DNA from: Dehalococcoidia bacterium UBA2160
Lineage (GTDB): Bacteria; Chloroflexota; Dehalococcoidia; Lucifugimonadales; UBA1123
NCBI GenBank assembly: GCA_002328865.1
Contig: DCWO01000072.1
Coordinates: forward strand, 12,252-76,251
DNA length: 64,000 bases
Direction of reading: 5' to 3'
Part shown: piece after piece, positions 26,714 to 35,740 of the stretch
Layout: every line of letters begins with the position of its first letter
How positions within the stretch are numbered: position 1 is the first letter of the stretch
Notes under the pieces: model-generated
Seen by the model: the letters and a program-made list of their open reading frames with translations, nothing else
Database searches by the model: none
What the model was told of the DNA's origin: nothing
Translations under genes and position numbers: made by a program

Positions 26714-27979
26714 TTGACGGGCGCCGTCCGACCCAGGGACATCGCTTGGCTGCTGGCGCTGTCGATCGTGCTTGTCGCGACGCTCTTGCCGTTCTCCAGC
26801 TACGTCGCGGCAATGCCCTTCATCAAAGAGGAATGGGGTCTCAACAACACCCAGGCCGGAGCGATCTTCTCGGCCTACCTTGCGGGTTACGCGGTCGCGG
26901 CCCTCCTCGTTGTGCCGTTGACCGACAGGCTCCCGGTGTCACGCGTATTCCTGGCTTCGGCCTCCACGACGGTGTTGTCCAACATCCTGTTTCCGCTGGT
27001 CGCTCAGGACATCGTTTCGGCATCGGTGTTGCGCGCGGCCGCGGGCGTTGGTTTGGTGGGCATCTACATGCCGGGATTGAGGTTGATATCGGAGCGGTTC
27101 GCCGATTCCGGAAAAGGCGCCGCGATGGGGTTGTACGTCACCGCCTTCTACTCGGCCAGCGCCATTTCGCTTGCGGCCACCGGCGGGCTGATGTCTCGTC
27201 TCGAATGGAGAGACGCGTTTCTCGTGCTTGCCGTGATTTCAGCCGTGAACATCCCCTTGGCGTATCTGGTCACGGCCGGTCGCCAAATATCCCGTGGTCC
27301 CAGGTCAACTGGCCGCCTGAACCTCAGAGTGATCCGCAACAGAAGGGCAGGGGCATTCATCCTCGGCTACTCGTTGCACGCCATGGAGCTGTACGCCGTG
27401 AGGGTGTGGCTGCCCGGACTGCTCATGGCAGTGCTCGTGGCCTCCGGGGTCGATCCCGTGGACGCGGCAGTGAAGTCGGCGACCATCGGCGGCGTTGCCC
27501 TGGCGGCCGGTTCCGTTGGCCCGCTGATGGGCGGAGCCATGTCGGATCGATGGGGCCGCACGAGGACGGCGGCAGGCATTTTCGCGCTGAGCGGCGCATG
27601 TTCTTGGACGATCGGCTGGATCGGCGATTTCCCGTGGCCCGTCGTGGTCGGCGTCGCCGTCGTCTACGGGTGGGCTATCTCAGCAGATTCTTCGATCTAC
27701 TCGACCGCCGTGACCGAATCAGCGGCTGCGGGAGACCTGGGGTCGACGATGGCAGTGCAGGCGTTCTCCGGATTCATGGCAGGGGTGCTGGGGCCGATTT
27801 TGATAGGCGCAGTCCTGGACGTATTCCCGGATTCCATTGATTGGGGCATGGGTTTCTCGGCAATCGGAATACTGGCCCTGATCGCCGTCCCCGTGCTGCT
27901 TCGCATCGGCGACATTGCCGGCGGCCCCGCGCACTCGTCGGACTCAAGGCGTGAACAGGGCCAATCGGCCGACCGCTGA
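26714..27979 (+). CDS. MFS transporter
   Basis: This 421-residue protein shows about 12 hydrophobic spans typical of the major facilitator superfamily, for example 'LALSIVLVATLLPF', 'AIFSAYLAGYAVAALLVVPL' and 'GVGLVGIYMPGLRLI', and MFS loop 'MSDRWGRTRTAAG'. It moves a small solute using the proton gradient; the substrate is unknown. The start is TTG at 26714, with a weak ribosome site. Same strand as the TPR lipoprotein; the two may be co-expressed. Confidence 0.87.
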   Translation: MTGAVRPRDIAWLLALSIVLVATLLPFSSYVAAMPFIKEEWGLNNTQAGAIFSAYLAGYAVAALLVVPLTDRLPVSRVFLASASTTVLSNILFPLVAQDIVSASVLRAAAGVGLVGIYMPGLRLISERFADSGKGAAMGLYVTAFYSASAISLAATGGLMSRLEWRDAFLVLAVISAVNIPLAYLVTAGRQISRGPRSTGRLNLRVIRNRRAGAFILGYSLHAMELYAVRVWLPGLLMAVLVASGVDPVDAAVKSATIGGVALAAGSVGPLMGGAMSDRWGRTRTAAGIFALSGACSWTIGWIGDFPWPVVVGVAVVYGWAISADSSIYSTAVTESAAAGDLGSTMAVQAFSGFMAGVLGPILIGAVLDVFPDSIDWGMGFSAIGILALIAVPVLLRIGDIAGGPAHSSDSRREQGQSADR

Positions 27980-28087
27980 TCCATCATCGCCGGATCGGTT
28001 GCCGTCCGCCCGGTTTCGCGCCGGTTGTAAGACAGCACAACGGCGTCAAAACCCACTGTCCGGGGGCCATGATCGGCCCTACCGCAA

Positions 28088-28117
28088 TTGTGATTTGGGT
28101 CGTCTGTGGACTATAAT
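28088..28117 (+). promoter_or_regulatory. Sigma70-type promoter of the zinc-ribbon gene
   Basis: TTGTGA (28088-28093), 18 bases, then TATAAT (28112-28117), on the plus strand about 90 bases before the start of the zinc-ribbon protein. The -10 box is perfect. Confidence 0.55.
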
Positions 28118-28207
28118 TCAGACGACAATTCCCCATCACATAACCTCTCGTGGCCTCGCGTGCGACCCAAGCCGATCTTAGACGCCGCGACGCCGAGAAG
28201 TGGACGT

Positions 28208-28564
28208 ATGAGAATCTATTTTTGCCCCGAATGCGGGGGGTACTCCTTGGGTCCCGCATCCCAATGCGACGAATGTCAGGCAGTGCTCCCGGATGACAGT
28301 TGGGCCGACGTCACCGAAGAAGAACTCTCACAACTGGAGTACATCGAGGAACTCGAACTCCCCCCGGGGTTGCCCACCTGGGAGTACGACGTGGTCAAAT
28401 TGAACACTGAGTCCGGCGTGAACGGAATCAGCTACTCAACAGAGGTCTTGAACCGCATGGGTGAGAAGGGGTGGGAGCTGATCAACATCCTGCCCGGCGA
28501 CGACTCCGAAGATCCTCGCTATGGCGTTTTCAAACGTTCCTGGGTTCCGGACTACGAGGAGTAG
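28208..28564 (+). CDS. Zinc-ribbon plus DUF4177-like small protein
   Basis: This 118-residue protein begins 'MRIYFCPECGGYSLGPASQC', continuing with CDxC, so it has a four-Cys zinc ribbon. After an acidic linker comes 'WEYDVVKLNTES' and 'VLNRMGEKGWELINILPG', the alpha/beta pattern of DUF4177. The function is unknown; DUF4177 proteins are small cytosolic or membrane-linked proteins. The start at 28208 puts the first Cys near the N terminus; a longer in-frame start at 28106 overlaps the promoter. Confidence 0.75.
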   Translation: MRIYFCPECGGYSLGPASQCDECQAVLPDDSWADVTEEELSQLEYIEELELPPGLPTWEYDVVKLNTESGVNGISYSTEVLNRMGEKGWELINILPGDDSEDPRYGVFKRSWVPDYEE

Positions 28565-28671
28565 CGTCCATTCCGATCGGACGTTCAGCGCGACGACTTG
28601 GCGGCGAGTGAAGATCGTCGTTGCGTGGGTCAACATTCACTGCCTCCCTGTCACTTGGCGGCGACAGTCTT

Positions 28672-28765
28672 CTCCAAATTGAGCGAAGCGAAACATCTCG
28701 CTCCCGCAGAGAGAGTCATTCCACTTCCGGCGAGATTCTTCGCGTTGCTCAGAATGGAGTATCCT
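28672..28765. repeat. Palindromic intergenic repeat, family copy
   Basis: AAATTGAGCGAAGCGAAACATCTCGC on the left pairs with GCGAGATTCTTCGCGTTGCTCAGAATGG on the right. The two arms, about 25 bases each, form an imperfect hairpin of the same pattern as the repeats at 21.5 and 47.4 kb. It fills most of the 291 bases between the DUF4177 gene and the LLM oxidoreductase. Confidence 0.6.
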
Positions 28766-28855
28766 GCTTCGTACAACTGGCGGGATGCCGTGATTAGACG
28801 CCAGTGAAAAGTCTCTCGAAACTGGTACAAATATGCGATGGAATTGGAGCATGCA

Positions 28856-29773
28856 ATGAAACTGGGCATGAACCTGATCAACTTCGGGCCGGGAGCCACC
28901 GCGGAGTCTCTGCGCCGGTCGGCCGTCCTCGCCGAAACACTCGGATTGCATTTCGTGATGATCGCGGATCACGTCGCAATTACTCCGGACGTCAGCGGAC
29001 GGTATCCCGCGCCGTTCTACGACCCGTTCGTAACGTTGGCGTGGCTTGCGGGCGAGACCAAGCGCGTCGAACTCGGCACCACAGTCATCGTGCTTCCGTA
29101 CCGGAACCCGATCCATACCGCACGCCTGACGGCCAACATCGACCAGATCAGCGGCGGCAGGTTCATTTTTGGCGTGGGGATCGGCTGGGCGCAGCAGGAG
29201 TTCGCCGCCGTTGGCGCCGACTACCACAAGCGCGGCGCGGTGACCGACGAGTGGCTCGAAGCGATCAAGACCCTCTGGACCCAACAACCGGCGTCCTACG
29301 AAGGCCGACACATCGCGTTTCAGGACATAGACCCGGCGCCGATGCCGGTCCGTTCGCCTCATCCGCCGATATGGGTCGGCGGCGCGAGCTCGGCAGCGCT
29401 GCGGAGGACGGTGAAATACGGGGACGGCTGGCATCCGATGCGAATCCGAGTCGATTGGCTACGTGACGCCGGATTGCCTGCGCTCCGCGAGACCGCCGAA
29501 AGGCTCGAACGACCTGTCCCAGCGCTGTGCCCGCGGATACGGCTAGGCCTCACCGACAGCCCCTTGCCTGAGGACACCAGGCTTGCGGGGGAAGGATCAG
29601 TCGATCAGGTGCGCTCAGACCTCGCGGCGCTCGAAGAGCTCGGAGCTGAATACGTGTTGCTAGACACGTGGGGAGACGACCTGGCCGACACGACCCTCTA
29701 CGAGCGGACGTTTGCCCAGTACTCCACTGTGGCGGAGAGGATCGCCGACCTTCCGCATGAGACGGTGCGGTGA
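28856..29773 (+). CDS. LLM-class flavin/F420-dependent oxidoreductase
   Basis: This 305-residue TIM-barrel protein starts 'MKLGMNLINFGPGATAESLR' and has 'IADHVAITPDVSGRYPAPFY', 'NIDQISGGRFIFGVGIGW' and 'WVGGASSAALRRTVKYGDGW', the bacterial-luciferase-like family hallmarks. Such enzymes reduce or oxidise substrates with reduced FMN or F420. A TIGR03619-type relationship is my impression only. The ATG at 28856 has GGAG 6 bases upstream. It is followed 87 bases later by a cytochrome-type lipoprotein. Confidence 0.88.
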   Translation: MKLGMNLINFGPGATAESLRRSAVLAETLGLHFVMIADHVAITPDVSGRYPAPFYDPFVTLAWLAGETKRVELGTTVIVLPYRNPIHTARLTANIDQISGGRFIFGVGIGWAQQEFAAVGADYHKRGAVTDEWLEAIKTLWTQQPASYEGRHIAFQDIDPAPMPVRSPHPPIWVGGASSAALRRTVKYGDGWHPMRIRVDWLRDAGLPALRETAERLERPVPALCPRIRLGLTDSPLPEDTRLAGEGSVDQVRSDLAALEELGAEYVLLDTWGDDLADTTLYERTFAQYSTVAERIADLPHETVR

Positions 29774-29859
29774 GAGTACGCCGACTGCCTTTACGTCGAC
29801 GGATCAAGCACAGGCTTTGATGCCGTCCCCACCACGTCAAAGCGAGGTGTTTTCGAACC

Positions 29860-30372
29860 GTGGACATCGACCCGCGACGCACCGGATTTGACCTGCGCTC
29901 GGACCTCCGTTTGACGACAGTGCGGTCGATCGCGATCCTTGCCGGCCTCTTGGGTGCCGTCTTGGTTTTGGCCGCTTGCGGGTCGGACTCGTCGCCTGCA
30001 TCAGAGGACGGACCCTTGGCCCAGGGAGCCGCCATCTACAGCGAGAACTGCGCCGCGTGCCACGGTAAGAGCGGCGAAGGCGCCGTGAACTGGCGGCAGC
30101 AGAACGCCGACAAAACCTATCCCGCGCCTCCCCACGACCCAACGGGTCACACCTGGCACCACGGCGACGGACACCTCTACCGGACCGTGCGAGATGGCGG
30201 GGGCGCCTTTGACTCGCCCGGATTCAAAAGCGCGATGCCCGCGTTCGGAGATCGGCTCGACCCACGAGAGATCAAGGCAGTCATCGCTTACCTGAAGAGC
30301 CTCTGGGGACTTGAAGAGTTGACTGCACAGGCGCGTGCCAGCGAGGTTGATCCATTCGTGCTCGAGGATTGA
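29860..30372 (+). CDS. c-type cytochrome lipoprotein
   Basis: This ~170-residue protein has a hydrophobic leader ending in a lipobox ('LVLAACGSD'), then 'ENCAACHGKSGEG', the CxxCH haem-binding motif, and 'KSAMPAFGDRLDPREIKAVI', with the distal Met ligand. It is a small periplasmic/outer-face electron carrier. The visible start (GTG, 29860) gives a long basic N-region; a nearer GTG at 29920 would give a better signal peptide. It is convergent with the nidogen-domain gene. Confidence 0.84.
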   Translation: MDIDPRRTGFDLRSDLRLTTVRSIAILAGLLGAVLVLAACGSDSSPASEDGPLAQGAAIYSENCAACHGKSGEGAVNWRQQNADKTYPAPPHDPTGHTWHHGDGHLYRTVRDGGGAFDSPGFKSAMPAFGDRLDPREIKAVIAYLKSLWGLEELTAQARASEVDPFVLED

Positions 30373-30405
30373 TCTGCTTGCCTGGACGGCGGTGACCTTG
30401 GCGAA

Positions 30406-31311
30406 CTAACGTTTGTTAAACGTAAGTCCCTGGGTTCGGGCCTGGCGCCGAATCATGGCCGCGACCAGCACCGCTAGTGCGACGCCCATCGGCAGGAGCC
30501 CCCATGTCGACACGGAGGGCACGGCGGCCGCGGAGCCGCTCGGAACGCCGCTGCGGACGGTGAACACATACCGTCCGAGTTGACTGGAGTTCAGGCTGTT
30601 GTTGACGAGGCCAGTTGTCGGATTGCCGTCAACGAAAGCGTCGCTGACTCCGGAGCCATCGATCTCGAAAAATGTGCCGCTTCCATTGGCGTAGCCCGCC
30701 CGGATGGCGTCGCTGCCGCCCTGGCAATCACCGCCTGAGCTGTCGAGAGAGCCTCACAGAACCTGATCGTAATTGAACTCGATGTCAAAGTCCCCGGACG
30801 CCACGTCCGAACGGTCGATCAGCAAGAGTTGGAAGTGATTGAGCCCCGGCGCCGGCGGGCGATAGCACTCTACGCCTGGCCAGTTCACGCCGAACGCAGC
30901 GTTTCCATCCACAGACCCAGAGCCGTAGGTCACCACGGCGGAGCCGGACTCGGCCGTGTCGACATCGCCAAAGAACGGCGCGATTATGGCCTTCGTCGTG
31001 TTGCCGAGATCAAATGCGCTGTAAGTCGACAGGCTTGACCCAAACGTCACGTTTCCGTTGTTGTTCACATACAACGACGTTTGGTTGGTTCCGAAGAAAT
31101 TCGCCGTGAACCCAAGAGAAACCGGTCCAGTGGAAAGGTCGTCATTCGCGGCCAAAGTGTTGGCGTCAAACCCTGTGCGGACCGCGTTCGGACCTATGGC
31201 TCGAACCGAAGACACTGACCACGTTAGGGTCAACACAACGACGACCAGCGCGACCCATACAGTCCAACGCGAATCCGTCGCTTTTAGGCTGGCTCTTAAT
31301 GCCGTCTTCAT
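30406..31311 (-). pseudogene. Nidogen-domain surface protein disrupted by in-frame UGA
   Basis: Reading from ATG 31311 (AAGGAG 6 bases upstream) there is a signal segment, then a nidogen-like domain: 'LYVNNNGNVTFGSSLSTYS', 'IIAPFFGDVDT', 'FDIEFNYDQVL'. A TGA at 30754-30756 follows. Beyond it the same frame continues with 'RAGYANGSGTFFEIDGSG' and ends 'VPSVSTWGLLPMGVALAVLV' plus a basic tail, a sorting-signal-like C-terminal anchor, to a TAG at 30406. Known nidogen domains read NYDQ-x-x-W at this place, so the TGA replaces a conserved Trp (TGG to TGA). The total 301 codons match a full protein. Probable nonsense mutation or sequencing error; readthrough is possible. Confidence 0.75.
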
Positions 31312-31577
31312 CGTGGCTCCTTGGTCACGCCGATTGCTAGTCGACGCCACGCCCCGTCGGATTGTCAGTGCTCATTAACAACGACTACGAGAATACTACG
31401 ACCACTGGGCACGGTCGTCAAGCGATTGGCGAAAGCTGAGACGCTATTCGTCTCGGCAGCCGCGGTCATCGGCTGGAAGCGCCACGAGAGTCAGGCGTCG
31501 TGCTGTAGTGGCATTTCGAAGGAAATTCGCCGGCATAGTAGGCCCTCGCGGGTCATCATATGTTCCTGTGCAGTTCC

Positions 31578-32108
31578 TCACGTCGACCCGAACTGTCTCC
31601 GCCAATCCGCCAGTATGCTCGGGTCGTGCGGAAAAGGCAGGGGAGGCAAGCGATCTAAGGAGAAGTAGCCGACGTCCTGGGTTTCGGGGCCCGCGGTGAG
31701 CTCGCCCCCCGTGACCTGGGCGGCGTACGCGGCAAGGACCACGGGTTGCTCGCCGCCGGAGTAGAGGCCGATCAAGCCCAAGAGTTCGACCTCGACGTTG
31801 GTCTCCTCTCGCACCTCGCGGACCGCGGCGTCTTCGACGACCTCACCCCTGTCCACGTATCCAGACGGAAAGCTCCAGTGGCCCAGCATCGGCGCAATGG
31901 CTCGCTGGACCATCAACAACGCGTTGTCCTGGCACACCAGGACAACAGCGGCAAGTTTCGGATCCAGATACACCACGTGCCCGCACCTTGAACAATACGG
32001 CCTCGAGACAGCAGGATCGGATCGCCCTTTGACGCTTCCGCCACATCTGCCGCAAAAAGCGTTGTCGTCGAATCTGTTGTCTTGTTGCGTGATTGATTCG
32101 TCTCCCAT
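31578..32108 (-). CDS. Nudix hydrolase with N-terminal zinc ribbon
   Basis: This 176-residue protein has a four-Cys zinc ribbon ('FCGRCGGSV', then 'YCSRCGHVVY') followed by the Nudix box 'GYVDRGEVVEDAAVREVREE' with the ensuing TNVEVE. The layout is that of NADH-pyrophosphatase-like (NudC-type) or ADP-ribose pyrophosphatase-like enzymes. It removes a nucleoside diphosphate-linked group; the substrate is not fixed. Upstream about 190 bases separate it from the aldolase gene on the other strand. Confidence 0.87.
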   Translation of the reverse strand: MGDESITQQDNRFDDNAFCGRCGGSVKGRSDPAVSRPYCSRCGHVVYLDPKLAAVVLVCQDNALLMVQRAIAPMLGHWSFPSGYVDRGEVVEDAAVREVREETNVEVELLGLIGLYSGGEQPVVLAAYAAQVTGGELTAGPETQDVGYFSLDRLPPLPFPHDPSILADWRRQFGST

Positions 32109-32201
32109 GCGCCAACAATCTTTCGTTGCCCCGCGGACATCCAGTCGATTATATAACCTTCCGGTCGATGTGTTCCGACGAGGTCACTACAGACCCGTGA
32201 A

Positions 32202-32230
32202 TTGACGCTCACACGGAGCAAATCTATAAT
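32202..32230 (+). promoter_or_regulatory. Sigma70-type promoter of the HpaI-like aldolase gene
   Basis: TTGACG (32202-32207), a 17-base spacer and TATAAT (32225-32230), about 70 bases before the start at 32301. It matches the sigma70 consensus closely. Confidence 0.7.
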
Positions 32231-32300
32231 GGCGGCGACGGCTTAGCCGCATTCATTTAGGGCCAGTCTGTCGAGCTAGCCCATCGACAGGAGTCACCAG

Positions 32301-33059
32301 TTGCCACAAATACGAGAGAACAAGGTCAAGCGAAAACTCGAACGGGGAGAGATTGCCGTGGTGTTGGCGGGGCCAACCACTCCGGACCTACTCGACATGA
32401 TGGGTCCGCTCGGTTTCGACGGCGCGTGGATCGAAGGTGAGCACGGTCCCATCGATTTCGCTGACATCCCCGACATGACCAGAGCGTGCGATCTCTGGGA
32501 GATGACGTCGGTGGTTCGCGTGAACCTGAACCTGCCCGGCGTTATCTACCGCACCCTGGATGTCGGCGCCATGGGGATCGTTGTTCCCCACGTGAACACC
32601 GCCGACGAGGCGCGGGCGGTCGTCGAAGCTGCTAAATTCGGCCCCATCGGCGCGCGCGGGGCGTTCGGCAGCCGCCAGGGATACGGCATTCCCGACTATA
32701 TGCGGCAGGCAAACGATCAGACGCTTGTCGTGGTGTTGATCGAAGACATAGTCGCTGTGAACAACCTCACCGAGATACTCGAAGTCGACAACATCGACGT
32801 GTTCTTCGTGGCCCCGAGCGACCTTGCCCAGAGCATGGGACACGTCGGCGACATCTCTCATCCGGAGGTGGTGGCGACCATCGACCGGGCGCTGGCCCAG
32901 ATCACCGCGGCCGGGCGCACGGCGGGCGCCCTGGTGTCGGACGCGTCCGTCGAGTCGTATATCCAAAGAGGTGCGAGGTTCCTAATGATCGCCTGGCCGG
33001 CTTGGGTTGCCAACGGCTCCAGCGCTTTCCTGGAGAAAGTCGCGTCCGTGGGCGGTTGA
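32301..33059 (+). CDS. HpcH/HpaI-family class II aldolase
   Basis: This 252-residue protein has 'MGPLGFDGAWIEGEHGPIDF', 'VVPHVNTADEARAVVEAAKF', 'GPIGARGAFGS' and 'DVFFVAPSDLAQSMG', all standard for the HpaI/HpcH aldolases, which use a divalent metal to cleave 4-hydroxy-2-oxo acids to pyruvate (or a related oxo acid) and an aldehyde. It could complete the keto-deoxy-sugar-acid pathway elsewhere in the window. The TTG start has AGGAG 8 bases upstream; the next gene follows by 39 bases. Confidence 0.88.
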   Translation: MPQIRENKVKRKLERGEIAVVLAGPTTPDLLDMMGPLGFDGAWIEGEHGPIDFADIPDMTRACDLWEMTSVVRVNLNLPGVIYRTLDVGAMGIVVPHVNTADEARAVVEAAKFGPIGARGAFGSRQGYGIPDYMRQANDQTLVVVLIEDIVAVNNLTEILEVDNIDVFFVAPSDLAQSMGHVGDISHPEVVATIDRALAQITAAGRTAGALVSDASVESYIQRGARFLMIAWPAWVANGSSAFLEKVASVGG

Positions 33060-33098
33060 CCCGTTCCCGGACATCATAATGCGGAACGGCGCTTAGCC

Positions 33099-34352
33099 AT
33101 GCCCAACATCTCGAGGTCCCTCGCCCGCGTAATGCCCGACGCCTACATCGAATTGGCGGCGAGAGTAGGCGAGGCATGCGTCGGGCTCGGCGCGCGAGCG
33201 TACCTGGTTGGGGGTGTCGTACGGGACGTCCTGATGGGCCGGATCGAATTCGGCGATCTCGACATCATGGTGGCTGACGCCCCTCCGGACGCGATCAACG
33301 CCATCGCAAAGGGCATCGGCGGGACGGTGCTCAGGACGTCTCAATTCTCCACAGGACGCCTCGAATTCGATGGAGTCGACTTCGACCTGACCATTGCTCG
33401 CTCCGAGACATACCGCCGCCCGGGCGCTCTGCCGGACATAGCGCCCGGCTCACTGTCGGACGATCTGGCGCGGCGCGACTTCTCGATCAACGCGATGGCG
33501 GTCGACCTCTCTCCGGACGCATGGGGTGACCTGATCGATCCCTACAACGGGCAGACCGACCTCGAGGATGCCGTCCTGCGAACCCTGCACGAACGCAGCT
33601 TCCATGACGACGCCACGCGCATAATTCGGGCGGCGAGGTACGCGGCTCGGTTCGAGTTCGCTTTAGATGAGTCGTCACGCGAGCAACTCCGCGATGCGTT
33701 GGTGCATCTGCGAGCCATCTCTCCCGCCCGGTTTCGAAACGACCTTCAACGAGCGTTCGACGAGCCTGACGCGCCAACGATCCTGGGTTTGTTGGACGAG
33801 TGGGGGGTGTTTGCCGAGTACCTGCCGGGCACGAAGTTCGAGCCCAAATGGTGGGAGGATTTGCCGGAGGAGCCCGATAGACGGCGACGGGTGGCCTTCG
33901 CGCTGTTCGCGATCTCCGGAATCGACGAGCCTCGTCCGAGTCTCGAAGCAAGATTGGCGCTCGACGCCGAGACGGCGGCCGTCGTTCGGTCTGCATTGGC
34001 GATGCAAGTCGAACTGCCCGATCTTGACGCCGACGGCTTGCGCCCCAGCGAGCTGGTGAAAGCCCTCGACCGGCATCACCCCGACGCCATCGCCGCCCAC
34101 GCCATGGCGACGGACGGCGTCAACCTGAGCGCAAGGTTGAGTATTTACTTGGACACCTACCGTTGGGTTCGGCAATCGCTGGACGGCCACGAAGTAATCG
34201 CGATAGGCGTGCCTCAAGGCCCGTATGTCGGCCAGGTGCTGGCCCGGCTGCGAGACGCGCGCCTCGACGGAGAGTTGGACTCGCGAGAAGAGGAAGTTGC
34301 CCTCGTCAGACGGGCGGTTTCAGGGCAAGAGTTCTTCGACCCGGAGGTTTAG
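33099..34352 (+). CDS. CCA tRNA nucleotidyltransferase / poly(A) polymerase-family protein
   Basis: This 417-residue protein has the polymerase head: 'YLVGGVVRDVLMG', 'FGDLDIMVADAP' with the metal Asp pair, and 'LARRDFSINAMAVDL', followed by the neck domain ('SFHDDATRIIRAARYAARFE'). It adds CCA (or parts of it) to tRNA 3' ends. The C-terminal region is longer than the minimal enzyme and I see no clear HD motif. The gene ends with a 4-base overlap against the convergent cinA stop (34349-34352). Confidence 0.87.
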   Translation: MPNISRSLARVMPDAYIELAARVGEACVGLGARAYLVGGVVRDVLMGRIEFGDLDIMVADAPPDAINAIAKGIGGTVLRTSQFSTGRLEFDGVDFDLTIARSETYRRPGALPDIAPGSLSDDLARRDFSINAMAVDLSPDAWGDLIDPYNGQTDLEDAVLRTLHERSFHDDATRIIRAARYAARFEFALDESSREQLRDALVHLRAISPARFRNDLQRAFDEPDAPTILGLLDEWGVFAEYLPGTKFEPKWWEDLPEEPDRRRRVAFALFAISGIDEPRPSLEARLALDAETAAVVRSALAMQVELPDLDADGLRPSELVKALDRHHPDAIAAHAMATDGVNLSARLSIYLDTYRWVRQSLDGHEVIAIGVPQGPYVGQVLARLRDARLDGELDSREEEVALVRRAVSGQEFFDPEV

Positions 34353-35578
34353 GTTCCGTTCAGCGCACGGGTGAGCTCGAGCAGCGCATGGGTGACCGCT
34401 CTGGCTTTGATTCTCATCCGTCGAGCAGGGTAGCTGCCGGACCGGGTGGTGACGCTTCTGCCGATTGCAAATGCCATATGGGCGGAGTCGACGGCGCCGC
34501 TGGCACGGGAGGGCTGGGTGACGAGGCCGGTGATGCCGACTCCGACTTCGGTTTTGAACAGATCCCTCGCGGCTTCGGCCATCGTCACGGCGGTCTCCGG
34601 TTCGGGACTGGAAGAGGCCGCACGCTCGTCCGGATCGATGTCAGGGCTACCTGGAATCTGCCCGTCTGACGCGACCAAGCTGCCCCGGAAGACCTCGGCG
34701 CTGCCGGCCGCATCGGTAAGTGTGCTGGCAAACAGACCTCCGGTGAACCCTTCGATAACTCCCAACGTGCTGCCTGAGGTCTTGAGGGCCCCGATCGCCA
34801 TCGTAGCGGCGGTCTCGTCGTCGACGCCCCACACGGCCTGGCCGACGATCTGGCGAATCTCGCTTTCCATCGGCTGAATCAGATCGTGAGCTTCCTTCGC
34901 GGAGCGAGCGGTGGCGATAGCTCGGAGATGGATCCCGTCTTCTTTGGAGTAGATGCCGAGAGTCGGATTAACGCTACGGAACAACGGCGACAGCATCTCG
35001 TCGAGTCCGCCTTCGGTTATTCCGAAGGTCTTCAGCGTGCGGGTTACGATGGCCACGTCGGGGTTCATTGACCTGATCATGGGGCCAACCTGGCTTGCCC
35101 ACATGCCATACAGCTCGCGGGGCGGGCCGGGCATTGCGGCGATAACTCTGTCGTTCTTATGCACCCACCATCCGGGCGCCGTACCGAGAGGGTTCGGGAT
35201 CGCGTCCGCGGACTCGATGAGCGTGGCTTGTTTGACGTTGGTCGCTGGCATCGGGAAGCCGCGACCCGCAAACTGGCTCTCGAGGTGTGCCAGGAGATCG
35301 TCTTGAACCTCCATCTTTTCACCCATGGCTCGAGCGATGGACTCTCGAGTGAGGTCGTCGGAGGTCGGCCCCAGGCCGCCGGACGTGATCGTTACGTCCG
35401 ATCGGCTCCAAGCCCTGTCTATCGCTTCAAACAGCCGCTCTGGGTCGTCGCCAACCTTGGTGACCCAGCGAACCTCGACGCCGATTTTCGCGAGCTCCGA
35501 CGCCAGATAGCCTGAGTTCGTGTCGACGATCTCGCCCATCAGAATCTCGGTCCCGATGGAAATCACTTCTGCGTGCAT
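34349..35578 (-). CDS. cinA: CinA-family nicotinamide mononucleotide deamidase
   Basis: This 409-residue protein has the N-terminal MoaB-like domain ('MHAEVISIGTEILMGEIVDT', 'TSGGLGPTSDDLTRE', 'AMPGPPRELYGMW') and the C-terminal CinA/PncC domain ('GVIEGFTGGLFASTL', 'GVGITGLVTQPSR'). The protein deamidates NMN and also cleaves ADP-ribose in many bacteria. It overlaps the 3' end of the convergent CCA-adding gene by 4 bases. About 160 bases separate its start from the upstream gene stop on the same strand. Confidence 0.9.
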   Translation of the reverse strand: MHAEVISIGTEILMGEIVDTNSGYLASELAKIGVEVRWVTKVGDDPERLFEAIDRAWSRSDVTITSGGLGPTSDDLTRESIARAMGEKMEVQDDLLAHLESQFAGRGFPMPATNVKQATLIESADAIPNPLGTAPGWWVHKNDRVIAAMPGPPRELYGMWASQVGPMIRSMNPDVAIVTRTLKTFGITEGGLDEMLSPLFRSVNPTLGIYSKEDGIHLRAIATARSAKEAHDLIQPMESEIRQIVGQAVWGVDDETAATMAIGALKTSGSTLGVIEGFTGGLFASTLTDAAGSAEVFRGSLVASDGQIPGSPDIDPDERAASSSPEPETAVTMAEAARDLFKTEVGVGITGLVTQPSRASGAVDSAHMAFAIGRSVTTRSGSYPARRMRIKARAVTHALLELTRALNGT

Positions 35579-35740
35579 TGGGTCATCCTGCTGATGATCC
35601 GCCTCGGTCGCAGCGGAGTGCGCGGTTGAGGCGATGGGTGGGCAAGCAGACCCGCAATCGCGAAGGGTCGCTGAGTAGAACCGATCAGAGCCGCACGAAT
35701 CGCCCGCCGAGGTCCCTGACGCGAGGTCGGGCGGATGAAA

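Noticed and set aside
30754..30756. UGA in the nidogen-domain gene as selenocysteine
   Set aside because: The family has Trp, not Cys, at this position and no SECIS-like hairpin follows at the right distance; a nonsense change is simpler.
34163..34669. Open frame running from the CCA-adding gene into cinA
   Set aside because: It overlaps two well-supported convergent genes and has low-complexity Arg/Gly composition; not a real gene.
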